Source: Mesorhizobium sp. 131-2-1 (GTDB lineage: Bacteria > Pseudomonadota > Alphaproteobacteria > Rhizobiales > Rhizobiaceae). From it: 64,000 nt of DNA. Where the stretch lies: positions 6,758,501-6,822,500 of the forward strand of contig NZ_AP023247.1 of the NCBI RefSeq assembly GCF_016756535.1. Reading direction: 5' to 3'. Under the pieces are notes generated by a model, which did no database searches, was not told where the DNA came from, and worked only from the letters and a program-made list of their open reading frames with translations. Shown piece by piece: positions 36,639 through 44,942 of this stretch. Within the stretch, counting starts at the first letter, position 1. Every line of letters starts with the position of its first letter. A program made the position numbers and the translations under genes.

Positions 36639-37369
36639 CCTGCCTTCCCGCCCAAACCGACAGGAAGCTTGGTCTGGTCATCGACCTTGACACCTGCGTC
36701 GGCTGCCAGGCCTGCGTCACCGCCTGCAAGGAGTGGAACACCGGCGGCCATATGGCGCCGCTGACCGATATCGATCCCTATGGCGGGCATGTCGACGGTG
36801 TCTGGTTCAACCGCGTCCACAGTTATGAGCACACGACCGAGATGGGCGGGCGCACGGTGAACTTCCCTCGCTCCTGCCTGCATTGCGAGCAGCCTGCCTG
36901 CGTCACCGTTTGCCCGACCGGCGCCTCCTACAAGCGGGCCTCGGACGGCATCGTGCTGGTCGACGAGGACAAATGCATCGGCTGCAAACTGTGCAGCTGG
37001 GCCTGCCCCTATGGCGCGCGCGAGTTCGACACCGATGTCGGCGTGATGAAGAAATGCACGCTCTGCGTCGACCGCATCTACAACGACAATCTGGCGGAGG
37101 AGGACCGGGTGCCGGCCTGCGTCGCCGCCTGCCCGACCAGCGCCCGGCATTTCGGCGATCTCGGCGATCCGGCTTCCGCCGTGTCGCAGCTGGTGGCGGC
37201 GCGCGGCGGCGTCGACCTGATGCCGGAACTCGGCTACCGACCGACCAACAAATACCTGCCGCCGCGCGCCCATACGGAACGCGCCGCCAAGGTGCTGGCG
37301 CCGGCGCTGGAGCCGGTGCGGGCCGAAGGCGGCTTCCTCGGCTGGATCGACCGCATGCTTTCGAACTAG
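36635..37369 (+). CDS. soeB: sulfite-oxidising enzyme, iron-sulfur subunit
   Basis: The product is 244 aa with four 4Fe-4S cysteine clusters in the DmsB/PsrB arrangement: CVGCQACVTAC, CLHCEQPACVTVCPTG, CIGCKLCSWACPYG, and CTLC with the later CVAACPTSA. It carries electrons from the molybdenum subunit to the membrane anchor. The start ATG at 36635 overlaps the soeA stop (ATGA). Confidence 0.88.
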   Translation: MTCLPAQTDRKLGLVIDLDTCVGCQACVTACKEWNTGGHMAPLTDIDPYGGHVDGVWFNRVHSYEHTTEMGGRTVNFPRSCLHCEQPACVTVCPTGASYKRASDGIVLVDEDKCIGCKLCSWACPYGAREFDTDVGVMKKCTLCVDRIYNDNLAEEDRVPACVAACPTSARHFGDLGDPASAVSQLVAARGGVDLMPELGYRPTNKYLPPRAHTERAAKVLAPALEPVRAEGGFLGWIDRMLSN

Positions 37370-37379
37370 CATTCCAGCC

Positions 37380-38315
37380 ATGCATCCCACCTTCTCCGTC
37401 GTCTTCTTCACCACTGCCACCGGCGCCGGCTACGGCCTGCTGGCTCTGCTCGGCGTGCTCGGCGGGTTGGGCTTTGTCGAACCGGATTTCTGGCTCGGCC
37501 TCGTCGGCATGGGGCTGGCGCTCGGCCTGATCGCGGCCGGCCTGTTGTCGTCGACCGGCCATCTCGGGCGGCCTGAACGGGCCTGGCGGGCTTTTTCGCA
37601 GTGGCGCAGCTCCTGGCTGTCGCGCGAAGGCGTTTCGTCGATGGCGACCTTCATCCCGGCCGGACTGTTCGGCATCGGCTGGGTCCTACTCGGCCGCCAC
37701 GGCGGCTGGGTGGCCGTCGCCGGGCTGCTGACGGCTCTCGGCGCCGTCACCACCGTCTGCACCACCGGCATGATCTATGCCTCGCTGAAGCCGATCGCGC
37801 AGTGGCACAGCCGCTTCACCCTGCCCGGCTATCTGATCTTCTCGGCGATGACCGGCGCTGTGCTGTTAAACGCGCTGCTGCAGGTCTTCGGCGTCGGCTC
37901 GGTGGCCCTGCCGGCGTTCTCGGTGCTTGCCACCCTCGCCGGCTGGGGCTGGAAGCTGGCGACCTGGCGGTACAATGACCGGCTGGAAATCCCGACCACC
38001 GCCAACACCGCTACCGGTCTTGCCGGCGGCACGGTGCGCTCGCTGGAATGGCCGCATACCGAGGAAAACTACCTGCTCAAGGAGATGGGTTTCCGCATTG
38101 CGCGCAAGCATGCAGCCAAACTGCGAAGGATCGCGCAGGCTCTGGCCTTCGCCTTGCCGGCCTTGTTCATTGCCGGCGCGTTCGTTCTGCCCTGGCCGGC
38201 CGCCGCTGTGCTCTCGACGCTCGCCGCGCTGCTCCAGTTCGCCGGCATGCTGGTCGAGCGCTGGCTGTTCTTCGCCGAGGCGAAGCACACGGTCACGCTC
38301 TACTACGGCCGGTAG
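37380..38315 (+). CDS. soeC: sulfite-oxidising enzyme, membrane anchor subunit (DmsC type)
   Basis: The product is 311 aa with about eight transmembrane helices, beginning FSVVFFTTATGAGYGLLALLGVLGG, and the DmsC-family loop SSTGHLGRPERAWRAFSQWRSSWLSREG. It anchors the SoeAB pair and passes electrons to the quinone pool. It is 10 bases after soeB and the last gene of the operon. The convergent LysR gene starts 13 bases beyond its stop. Confidence 0.85.
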   Translation: MHPTFSVVFFTTATGAGYGLLALLGVLGGLGFVEPDFWLGLVGMGLALGLIAAGLLSSTGHLGRPERAWRAFSQWRSSWLSREGVSSMATFIPAGLFGIGWVLLGRHGGWVAVAGLLTALGAVTTVCTTGMIYASLKPIAQWHSRFTLPGYLIFSAMTGAVLLNALLQVFGVGSVALPAFSVLATLAGWGWKLATWRYNDRLEIPTTANTATGLAGGTVRSLEWPHTEENYLLKEMGFRIARKHAAKLRRIAQALAFALPALFIAGAFVLPWPAAAVLSTLAALLQFAGMLVERWLFFAEAKHTVTLYYGR

Positions 38316-38328
38316 AACGTTCTCTCGC

Positions 38329-39207
38329 TCACGCGGCCCGTGCCCGTGGCGCCGACGGCAAGTCCTTCAGCAAGATTTCGATCGCGGCATCGACGACGGC
38401 TGTCCGTCGGTCGTGTGCGTAAAGACCGTATTGGACGGTGAGGGTCTCGGGAAGGCCAGCCGATGTCTTCAGCAGCCGCATCGAAGCGGTGCGCACCGAT
38501 TCGGGCGGAAGCAGCCCGATGCCCAGCCCATTCTCGATCGCCGCCTGCAGGCCGGTGACGCTCTGGCACGACAAGGCGATTCTGTGCTCCCTGCCGGCGG
38601 CAACCAGCGCCTCGATCATACGCCTGCGCCAAGGGCAGGTTGCGCCAAAGGCGACGAGATCGAGCGGCCGCTCCGCATCCAGATCATAGTCCTGGGCGCA
38701 GACCCACTGCAGTTCGACGTTCCAGGTCGTCAGGGCATCGGCTGCGACGACGGATGTCGGGGCGATCATGACATCCAGTGCATCCTCACTCCAGAGCCGT
38801 CCCAGCGCAACGCTGTGCTCGACCATCGCGTCAAGGCTGATGTCGGGATAGGTGCGATGAAGCCGCCCGAGTGCTGCCGACAGCGCTGCCGTCGTGACCT
38901 CCTCGGCGAGGCCGATACGAACGCCGCCGCCGATGCCGGCCTGCTGCAGACGCGCCACCGCCTCATCGCCAAGAGCCAGGATGCGGGTCGCGTATCCCAG
39001 AAAAAGTTCCCCCTCCGCAGTTGGCATGACGCCGCGGCCGGTGCGTTGGAACAGGTGCCGTTGGAGCAGACCTTCGAGCCGCCGCATCTGCATGCTCAGC
39101 GACGATTGGGTTCTGCCGGTCTGCGCGGCGACCCTGCTCAGGCTGCCCTGCCGGCAGACCGCCACATAGGTGCGAAGGAGGTCGAGGCCAATTTGCTCAG
39201 ATATCAT
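38329..39207 (-). CDS. LysR-family regulator divergent from a quinone oxidoreductase
   Basis: The product is 292 aa with a LysR helix-turn-helix (LDLLRTYVAVCRQGSLSRVAAQTG) and an effector domain. Its 3' end nearly touches soeC, but its control target is more likely the divergent quinone oxidoreductase gene, since the 94-base spacer carries an 8-base inverted repeat. The effector is unknown. Confidence 0.88.
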   Translation of the reverse strand: MISEQIGLDLLRTYVAVCRQGSLSRVAAQTGRTQSSLSMQMRRLEGLLQRHLFQRTGRGVMPTAEGELFLGYATRILALGDEAVARLQQAGIGGGVRIGLAEEVTTAALSAALGRLHRTYPDISLDAMVEHSVALGRLWSEDALDVMIAPTSVVAADALTTWNVELQWVCAQDYDLDAERPLDLVAFGATCPWRRRMIEALVAAGREHRIALSCQSVTGLQAAIENGLGIGLLPPESVRTASMRLLKTSAGLPETLTVQYGLYAHDRRTAVVDAAIEILLKDLPSAPRARAA

Positions 39208-39229
39208 GATCCTTGAACTCTGATGTCAT

Positions 39230-39253
39230 CGATATCAATCTACAATGATATCG
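39230..39253. promoter_or_regulatory. LysR-type inverted repeat before the quinone oxidoreductase gene
   Basis: CGATATCA and TGATATCG (perfect 8-base arms) with an 8-base spacer in an A/T-rich 94-base intergenic region. Further GATATC sequences close to the lysR start (39200) may be a second half-site. Confidence 0.55.
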
Positions 39254-39301
39254 TATCTCGCGCTATCTCCCTGCCACGAAAACAGCGCAAGGAAGAGAGC
39301 C

Positions 39302-40273
39302 ATGAAAGCGATCCGCGTCCACCGCCATGGCGGGCCAGATGTGCTTGCCTATGAAGATGTCGACATCGGCCAGCCCGGACCGGGCGAGGTCCGCGTGCGC
39401 AACCGGGCGGTCGGCCTCAACTTCGTCGATATCTATTTCCGCACTGGCGAATATGCACCGCCCGCCTTGCCATTCACGCCGGGCAATGAAGGCGCCGGCG
39501 AAATCGTCGCCGTTGGCGAAGGGGTGAGCGGCTTCGTGCCCGGCGATCGTGTCGCCTATGTCGAGACGCTGGGCGCCTATGCCGAGGAACGCATCGTGCC
39601 GGCGCATTTTGTCGTCCATCTGCCCGACGCCATCGACTTCGAGACCGGCGCTGCGATGATGCTGAAGGGGCTGACGGCGCAATATCTGCTGCGCCGCACG
39701 TTTCGCGTCGAGGTGGGCCACACCATCCTCGTGCATGCGGCGGCGGGTGGAGTCGGCCTCATCCTGACGCAATGGGCCAAGCATCTCGGCGCCACCGTCA
39801 TCGGCACGGTCGGTTCGCCAGAGAAGGCCGAGCTGGCGCGCGCCAGTGGCTGCGACCATGTCATCGACTACAGCAGGGAAGATTTTGCCGCGCGGGTGAG
39901 AGAGATCACCAAAGGCGAAGGCTGTCACGTCGTCTATGACGGCGTCGGCAAGGCGACGTTTCCCGCCTCGCTCGATTGCCTGCGGCCCTTTGGCACCTTT
40001 GTCAGCTTCGGCACGGCGTCAGGATCGATCCCACCATTCGACATCATGCTGCTGATGCAAAAAGGCTCGCTGTTCGCCACCTGGCAGTTGTTGTTCCACC
40101 ATCTCGCCAGGCGTGAGGACGTTGTCGCCATGAGCGAAGAGCTCTTCAGCGTCGTGCTGAGCGGTGCCGTGAAAATCCCCGTGCATGCCCGGATGCCACT
40201 CGCTGAAGTGGCCGAAGCGCATCGCCGGCTCGAAGCGCGGCAGACGACCGGCGCAACCGTAATGCTTCCTTGA
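39302..40273 (+). CDS. NADPH:quinone reductase-like alcohol dehydrogenase family protein
   Basis: The product is 323 aa from the quinone-oxidoreductase branch of the medium-chain dehydrogenases. It begins with MKAIRVHRHGGPDVLAYEDV, keeps the NAD(P) loop AAAGGVGLILTQ at about residue 149, and has no catalytic zinc ligands. The start is the ATG at 39302. Such enzymes reduce quinones or other electrophilic carbonyls, so the LysR may sense such compounds (inference). Confidence 0.9.
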   Translation: MKAIRVHRHGGPDVLAYEDVDIGQPGPGEVRVRNRAVGLNFVDIYFRTGEYAPPALPFTPGNEGAGEIVAVGEGVSGFVPGDRVAYVETLGAYAEERIVPAHFVVHLPDAIDFETGAAMMLKGLTAQYLLRRTFRVEVGHTILVHAAAGGVGLILTQWAKHLGATVIGTVGSPEKAELARASGCDHVIDYSREDFAARVREITKGEGCHVVYDGVGKATFPASLDCLRPFGTFVSFGTASGSIPPFDIMLLMQKGSLFATWQLLFHHLARREDVVAMSEELFSVVLSGAVKIPVHARMPLAEVAEAHRRLEARQTTGATVMLP

Positions 40274-40286
40274 AGCAATTCCCGGC

Positions 40287-41003
40287 TCAGCCCGGTCTCA
40301 GCATCGAACCGGAAATGGCGAAGATGCGCTCGGCGCCCAGCATATAGGCCATCAGCGTCTCGCGGCGGAACAGGCCGGCATAGGCGCGGTCGAGCACGTT
40401 GAGCGAGCCGGTATAGGCGCCGAACGCCGGCATGATCATGCGGCCGCCATCAGCCGCGAAGCAGCGCCGCCGCACCGAGCGGCCGCGCTGGACGATGCGC
40501 GCGCAAGGGTGGAGATGACCCGATATCTCGCCTTCCACCCGCACCTTGGACGGCTCGTGCCGGAAAAGTAGCGAACCGATGGCGAGTTCGCGCACCGTCT
40601 CGCCGGGCAGGTCGGCCGGCGCGTCGGGATCATGGTTGCCGGCGATCCAGAACCAGTCACGCCCTGCGATCAAGCCTTCCAGCCGCTCGCGGAAGCTGGC
40701 GTGCATGCGCCCGGCGCCGCCGCCGTCATGGAAGGAATCGCCCAGGCTGATGACGATCGCCGGCTGGTAGTCGGCGATCGCCGCCTGCAGCCTGAGCAGC
40801 GTCGCACCAGTATCGTATGGCGGAATCAGCGCGCCACGCCTGGCGAAGGAGGAGCCTTTCTCCAGATGCAGGTCCGACACGGCGAGCAGCCGAAGGTCGG
40901 GAAAGTAGAGCACGCCACGCGTGTCGCAGACGGCGCGCTCGCCGGCGATGCCGACAAGATCGGCCTCGGCGATCAGCGTTGCGCGCGCCAGCGAGAAATT
41001 CAT
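40287..41003 (-). CDS. pdeM: PdeM-type metallophosphoesterase (ligase-associated DNA damage response)
   Basis: The product is 238 aa with all calcineurin-like metallophosphoesterase motifs: VSDLHLEKG (DxH), SLGDSFHDGG, IAGNHD and GHLHP. It begins 7 bases after lhr, and pairing with lhr is typical of the ligase-associated (LigD-independent) DNA repair set. A separate ATP-dependent ligase and exonuclease (lig/exo genes) usually belong to the set but are not in this window. Confidence 0.85.
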   Translation of the reverse strand: MNFSLARATLIAEADLVGIAGERAVCDTRGVLYFPDLRLLAVSDLHLEKGSSFARRGALIPPYDTGATLLRLQAAIADYQPAIVISLGDSFHDGGGAGRMHASFRERLEGLIAGRDWFWIAGNHDPDAPADLPGETVRELAIGSLLFRHEPSKVRVEGEISGHLHPCARIVQRGRSVRRRCFAADGGRMIMPAFGAYTGSLNVLDRAYAGLFRRETLMAYMLGAERIFAISGSMLRPG

Positions 41004-41010
41004 GCCCCTG

Positions 41011-43530
41011 TCATCCTCGGCCCATGGCCTCCTCGACCAGATCGGCGGCTTCCATCAGCAGCGTCTCGTTGGCGCCGCCATTGACCGGTTCCTTGCCGAT
41101 CTCCAGCATCACCGGGATCGCCAGCGGTGAAATCTGGTCGAGATGCTTATGCACGATTCGACCGCGCACACGCGAGAGCATCTCGGCAAGTCTGCTGACA
41201 TCGAGCAGGCCGGCCGAGGCATCGGTGCGCGTCGCCCGCAGCAGGATGTGGTCCGGCTCGTGGCTGCGCAGCACGTCGTAGATCAGGTCGGCCGAGACGG
41301 TGACCTGCCGTCCGCTCTTCTCTTGGCCGGGATAGCGCTTTTCGATCAGCCCGGCGATGACGGCGCAGGTGCGGAAGGTGCGCTTCAGCATCCAGCTGTC
41401 GTTCAGCCAGGCTTCGAGGTCGTCGCCCAGCATGTCCTCGTCGAACAGCTGGCCGAGCGACGGCTTCCTCGCCTTGAACAAAGCCGCCATGTCGTCCAGC
41501 GCCCAGACGGCAAGCGAATAATCGGTGGCGACGAAGCCGAGCGGCCGGGCGTGCGCGCGCTCGAGCCGGCGCGTGAGCAGCATGCCGAGCGTCTGGTGCG
41601 CCAGCCGGCCCTCGAACGGATAGGCGACCATGTAGTGCCGGTTGCCGCGCGGAAAGGTCTCGACCAGAAGGTCGCCGCGCTTCGGCAGCACCGACTTTTC
41701 CTTCTGCAGGCGCAGCCAGTCGGCGACCTGCTCCGGCAGGGCCTTCCAGCGGTCGCTGTCGGCCAGCATGCCGCGCACCTGCTCGGCCAGGTAGGTCGAC
41801 AGCGGAAACTTGCCGCCGGCATAGGACGGCACGATGATGTTTGCGCCGGCGCCGTTGGAGACGACGCATTCGTTCTCACGGATGCCCTCGAAACGCAGCA
41901 CCTTGCCAGCGAACAGGAAATTGTCGCCTGGGCGCAGCGTCTCGGCGAAATACTCCTCGATCTTGCCCAGCACCGGCCCGCCGCGCCCGGCCATGCCCCG
42001 CCCCTGCCGGACATAGCGGACATTGAGCTCCGGCATTTCGACGATGGTGCCGACATTCAGCCGGTATTGCTGCGCGACACTGGGATGCGAGACGCGCCAC
42101 AGCCCCTCCTTGGTCCGGCGGATGCGGGCGTAGCGCTCATAGTTCTTCAGCGCGTAGCCGCCGGTGGCGACGAAGTCGACGACGCGGTCGAAGGTCTCGC
42201 GCTCCAGCGCGGCGTAGGGGGCGGCGCTTCGCACCTCCTCGAACAGACGGTCGGCATCGAAGGGGCCGCCACAGGCGACGCCCAGCACGTGCTGCGACAG
42301 CACATCGAGCGCGCCCTTGATCAGCGGCGGCGTGTCCTGCGCGCCAAGATAGTTGGCGTCGAGGGCGGCGCGGCATTCCAGCACCTCGAAGCGGTTGGCC
42401 GGGATTAGGATCGCCTTCGACGGCTCGTCCATACGGTGGTTGGCGCGGCCGATGCGTTGCGCCAGCCGGCTTGCCCCCTTCGGCGCCCCGACATGCACGA
42501 CCAGGTCGACATCGCCCCAGTCGATGCCGAGGTCGAGCGTCGAGGTGGCGACGATGGCACGGAGCGCATTCTCGCCCATCGCCTTCTCGACGCGGCGGCG
42601 CTGGCCGACGTCGAGCGAGCCGTGATGCAGCGCGATCGGCAGCGAATCCTCGTTTGCACGCCACAGCTCCTGGAACAGCAGCTCGGCCTGGCTGCGGGTG
42701 TTGACGAACAAAATCGTCGTGCGGTGTCTTTTGATCGCCTCGTAGATTTCCGGGATGGCGTAGCGGGCGGAATGACCGGACCAGGGCACGCGCTCCTGCG
42801 AATCGAGGATGGAGATGTCGGGCTTGGCACCGCCTGCCACGGTGATCAGTCCGGCCATGGCGCCGGGTGGATTCTGCGCGACCAGCCAGCGGCGCAACTC
42901 ATCGGGCTCGGCGACGGTCGCGGAAAGCCCGATCGTCTGCAGATCGGGAACGAAAGCGCGCAGCCGCGCCAGGCCGAGCGAAAGCAGATGTCCACGTTTC
43001 GAGGTGACCAGCGAATGCAGCTCGTCGAGCACGACGTAGCGCAGATCCTCGAAGAAGCGTCTTGCATCGTTCGAGGCGATCAACAGGGCAAGCTGCTCAG
43101 GCGTCGTCAGCAGGATGTCGGGCGGCACCAGCTTCTGTCGCTGGCGCTTGTGCGAAGGCGTGTCGCCGGTGCGCGTCTCGATGGTGACGGGCAGCCCGAT
43201 CTCTTCCACCGGCTTGCCGAGATTGCGCTCGATGTCGACGGCGAGCGCCTTGAGCGGCGAGATGTAGAGCGTGTGGATGCCGCGATGCGCCTCGCCGGGC
43301 TTCCGCCTGGGACGGTTTGCAAGCTCAGTCAGCGACGGCATGAAGCCGGCGAGCGTCTTGCCGGCGCCGGTCGGCGCGATCAGCAGCACCGACTGACCGG
43401 CTTGCGCCCGCGCTAGAAGTTCAAGCTGATGGGCGCGCGGCGACCAGCCCTTCTGCGCGAACCATCTGACGAATGGCTCGGGCAGGACCACGACGGCATT
43501 CCGTTCGGCAAGGCGCAGCTGCTCTGTCAC
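41011..43530 (-). CDS. lhr: Lhr-type DEXH-box helicase (ligase-associated DNA damage response)
   Basis: The product is 839 aa, with Walker A APTGAGKTLAGF near residue 53, motif II LDELHSL, motif III SATVAEPDELR, motif VI region QRIGRANHR, and a C-terminal Lhr-specific domain. The start is a GTG at 43530. It is the first gene of the lhr-pdeM pair. An ATP-dependent 3'-5' helicase acting on damaged DNA or RNA:DNA hybrids is known for the family; the C-terminal domain confers its nucleic-acid preference. Confidence 0.93.
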   Translation of the reverse strand: MTEQLRLAERNAVVVLPEPFVRWFAQKGWSPRAHQLELLARAQAGQSVLLIAPTGAGKTLAGFMPSLTELANRPRRKPGEAHRGIHTLYISPLKALAVDIERNLGKPVEEIGLPVTIETRTGDTPSHKRQRQKLVPPDILLTTPEQLALLIASNDARRFFEDLRYVVLDELHSLVTSKRGHLLSLGLARLRAFVPDLQTIGLSATVAEPDELRRWLVAQNPPGAMAGLITVAGGAKPDISILDSQERVPWSGHSARYAIPEIYEAIKRHRTTILFVNTRSQAELLFQELWRANEDSLPIALHHGSLDVGQRRRVEKAMGENALRAIVATSTLDLGIDWGDVDLVVHVGAPKGASRLAQRIGRANHRMDEPSKAILIPANRFEVLECRAALDANYLGAQDTPPLIKGALDVLSQHVLGVACGGPFDADRLFEEVRSAAPYAALERETFDRVVDFVATGGYALKNYERYARIRRTKEGLWRVSHPSVAQQYRLNVGTIVEMPELNVRYVRQGRGMAGRGGPVLGKIEEYFAETLRPGDNFLFAGKVLRFEGIRENECVVSNGAGANIIVPSYAGGKFPLSTYLAEQVRGMLADSDRWKALPEQVADWLRLQKEKSVLPKRGDLLVETFPRGNRHYMVAYPFEGRLAHQTLGMLLTRRLERAHARPLGFVATDYSLAVWALDDMAALFKARKPSLGQLFDEDMLGDDLEAWLNDSWMLKRTFRTCAVIAGLIEKRYPGQEKSGRQVTVSADLIYDVLRSHEPDHILLRATRTDASAGLLDVSRLAEMLSRVRGRIVHKHLDQISPLAIPVMLEIGKEPVNGGANETLLMEAADLVEEAMGRG

Positions 43531-43596
43531 GCGCCAGAGGTAGCGCGACGGCGCGCGATCGCCAAGCAGAATCGGAACAAAAGGTGATCGTTCTTT

Positions 43597-43618
43597 CCTT
43601 CTCCCCAGTGGGAGAAGG
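43597..43618. repeat. short palindromic element between NlpC/P60 and lhr genes
   Basis: CCTTCTCCC and GGGAGAAGG (9-base perfect arms) with a 4-base loop. Palindromes of this sequence type are widespread in intergenic DNA of rhizobia as I recall. It may aid termination between lhr (starting at 43530) and the NlpC/P60 gene (ending at 43632). Confidence 0.6.
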
Positions 43619-43631
43619 GGAAGGTCCGCGG

Positions 43632-44492
43632 TTACGGCCGCCGAAACCCCGTCGGGCCGCCATAGAGGTAGCCGATGCGGGCGACGGCCTCCTTCAGCCC
43701 TTCACGCGAGACCAGCATTGTGTGGCCGTTGGCGTGGATCATGGTGTCGGGGTCGGTCATAATCGCGACGTGGCCTTTCCAGAAGACGAGGTCGCCGCGC
43801 CGCAAGCCGGCGAAATCCGGCCCCGGAACGAGCGGCTCGCCGATGCTGGCCGCCTGCATGTCGGAGTCGCGCAGCACGTCCCTGCCGGCCATGCGCATCG
43901 CCAACTGCACGAGGCCTGAGCAGTCGATGCCGAAGCCGGAGACGCCGCCCCACAGATAGGGCGCGCCGAGAAAACTTTCCGCGACCGAAACGTAGTCGGC
44001 AGCCGTCTCGCCGATGGGGCGCAGATGACCGGCGATGATCGCCTGGCTGGAGGGCAGCATCGCATAGGGCGTGCCGCGGGTTTCGGCCGTGCCGGTCACC
44101 GTCACTGCCGACCCCATCGACAATTGGCTGCTCACCGGGAAGCGCAGGTCAGGGCCGGGATAGAGGAAGGTGCGCGGCACCGAGACGACATGGGTCGGCC
44201 CGTGATTCCTCGCCCCAAGCACGGTGTCGGCGACATAGCCGACGTAACCGTCGCGCTCGGCCTGGATCCAGGCCCAGCCTTCCCTCTCCTCAAAGACCAG
44301 GACATCGTCGCCGTACACAGCCTGCGTGTTGACCCCGGCATCCCAGGCCGGTGCCTTGCGCAGATCCGCCACCGGGACGGAAATCCGCGCCGGCTGCCCA
44401 GCGACGAAACGGTCGGCTGAAACCTCCCCTTTCAGCCTGGCATCGGCGAGATCGGAACGGAAGGCGTGGAGGCGGGCATCCCTGGCGGTCAA
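43632..44492 (-). CDS. NlpC/P60 peptidoglycan endopeptidase with SH3 domains
   Basis: The product is 286 aa. The N-terminal half carries two bacterial SH3-like modules (ISVPVADLRKAPAWDAG and WAWIQAERDGYVGYV). The C-terminal NlpC/P60 domain has the catalytic Cys in GIDCSGLVQLAM, the His in KGHVAIM and a third polar residue in HANGHTM. No signal peptide is obvious. The start is a TTG at 44492. It lies 28 bases after the MarR gene. Confidence 0.88.
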   Translation of the reverse strand: MTARDARLHAFRSDLADARLKGEVSADRFVAGQPARISVPVADLRKAPAWDAGVNTQAVYGDDVLVFEEREGWAWIQAERDGYVGYVADTVLGARNHGPTHVVSVPRTFLYPGPDLRFPVSSQLSMGSAVTVTGTAETRGTPYAMLPSSQAIIAGHLRPIGETAADYVSVAESFLGAPYLWGGVSGFGIDCSGLVQLAMRMAGRDVLRDSDMQAASIGEPLVPGPDFAGLRRGDLVFWKGHVAIMTDPDTMIHANGHTMLVSREGLKEAVARIGYLYGGPTGFRRP

Positions 44493-44520
44493 ATCGGCAC
44501 TCGGTCAGATGGACAATCGG

Positions 44521-44871
44521 TCAGATGGGCAGCTCATGGGCCCTGGCGATGATACCATCGCCGAAGCGCTCGACAAAGAGCGCGCCCTCGACGGTGCGCC
44601 GGATCAGCACATTGCGCTTGTCGAGCTCGTCGCGGTGACGCGACACCAGCTTCAGCGCGCCCATCGTGTCGAGCGCGCGCGTGATGACCGGCTTGGTGAC
44701 GTTGAGCCGAGCGGCGAGCCCACGCACCGTATGCGGTGGAGGGTCGAGATAGATGGTGAACAGGATCGCCGTCTGGCGCATGGTGAGATCGGGCGCGCCG
44801 TCGCGCACCTGCGACAGCATCACCTGCTGCCACAGTCTGAGGGCCTGGCTCGGGCGCATCGAGATCGACAT
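44521..44871 (-). CDS. MarR-family winged-helix regulator
   Basis: The product is 116 aa, the winged-helix core of MarR proteins (MRQTAILFTIYLDPPPHTVRGLAARLNVTKPVITRALDTMGALKLV region; the recognition helix reads TKPVITRALDTMG). Being short, it may lack the usual flanking dimerisation helices. It lies between the M17 peptidase and NlpC genes on the same strand and may control the group. Confidence 0.75.
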   Translation of the reverse strand: MSISMRPSQALRLWQQVMLSQVRDGAPDLTMRQTAILFTIYLDPPPHTVRGLAARLNVTKPVITRALDTMGALKLVSRHRDELDKRNVLIRRTVEGALFVERFGDGIIARAHELPI

Positions 44872-44942
44872 AGCCCCAGCATGCCGGCAAATTGTTTCGG
44901 TTCCGTTTCAGTACCGGCGCATTGCCGGCTGTCGCGAAGGCA

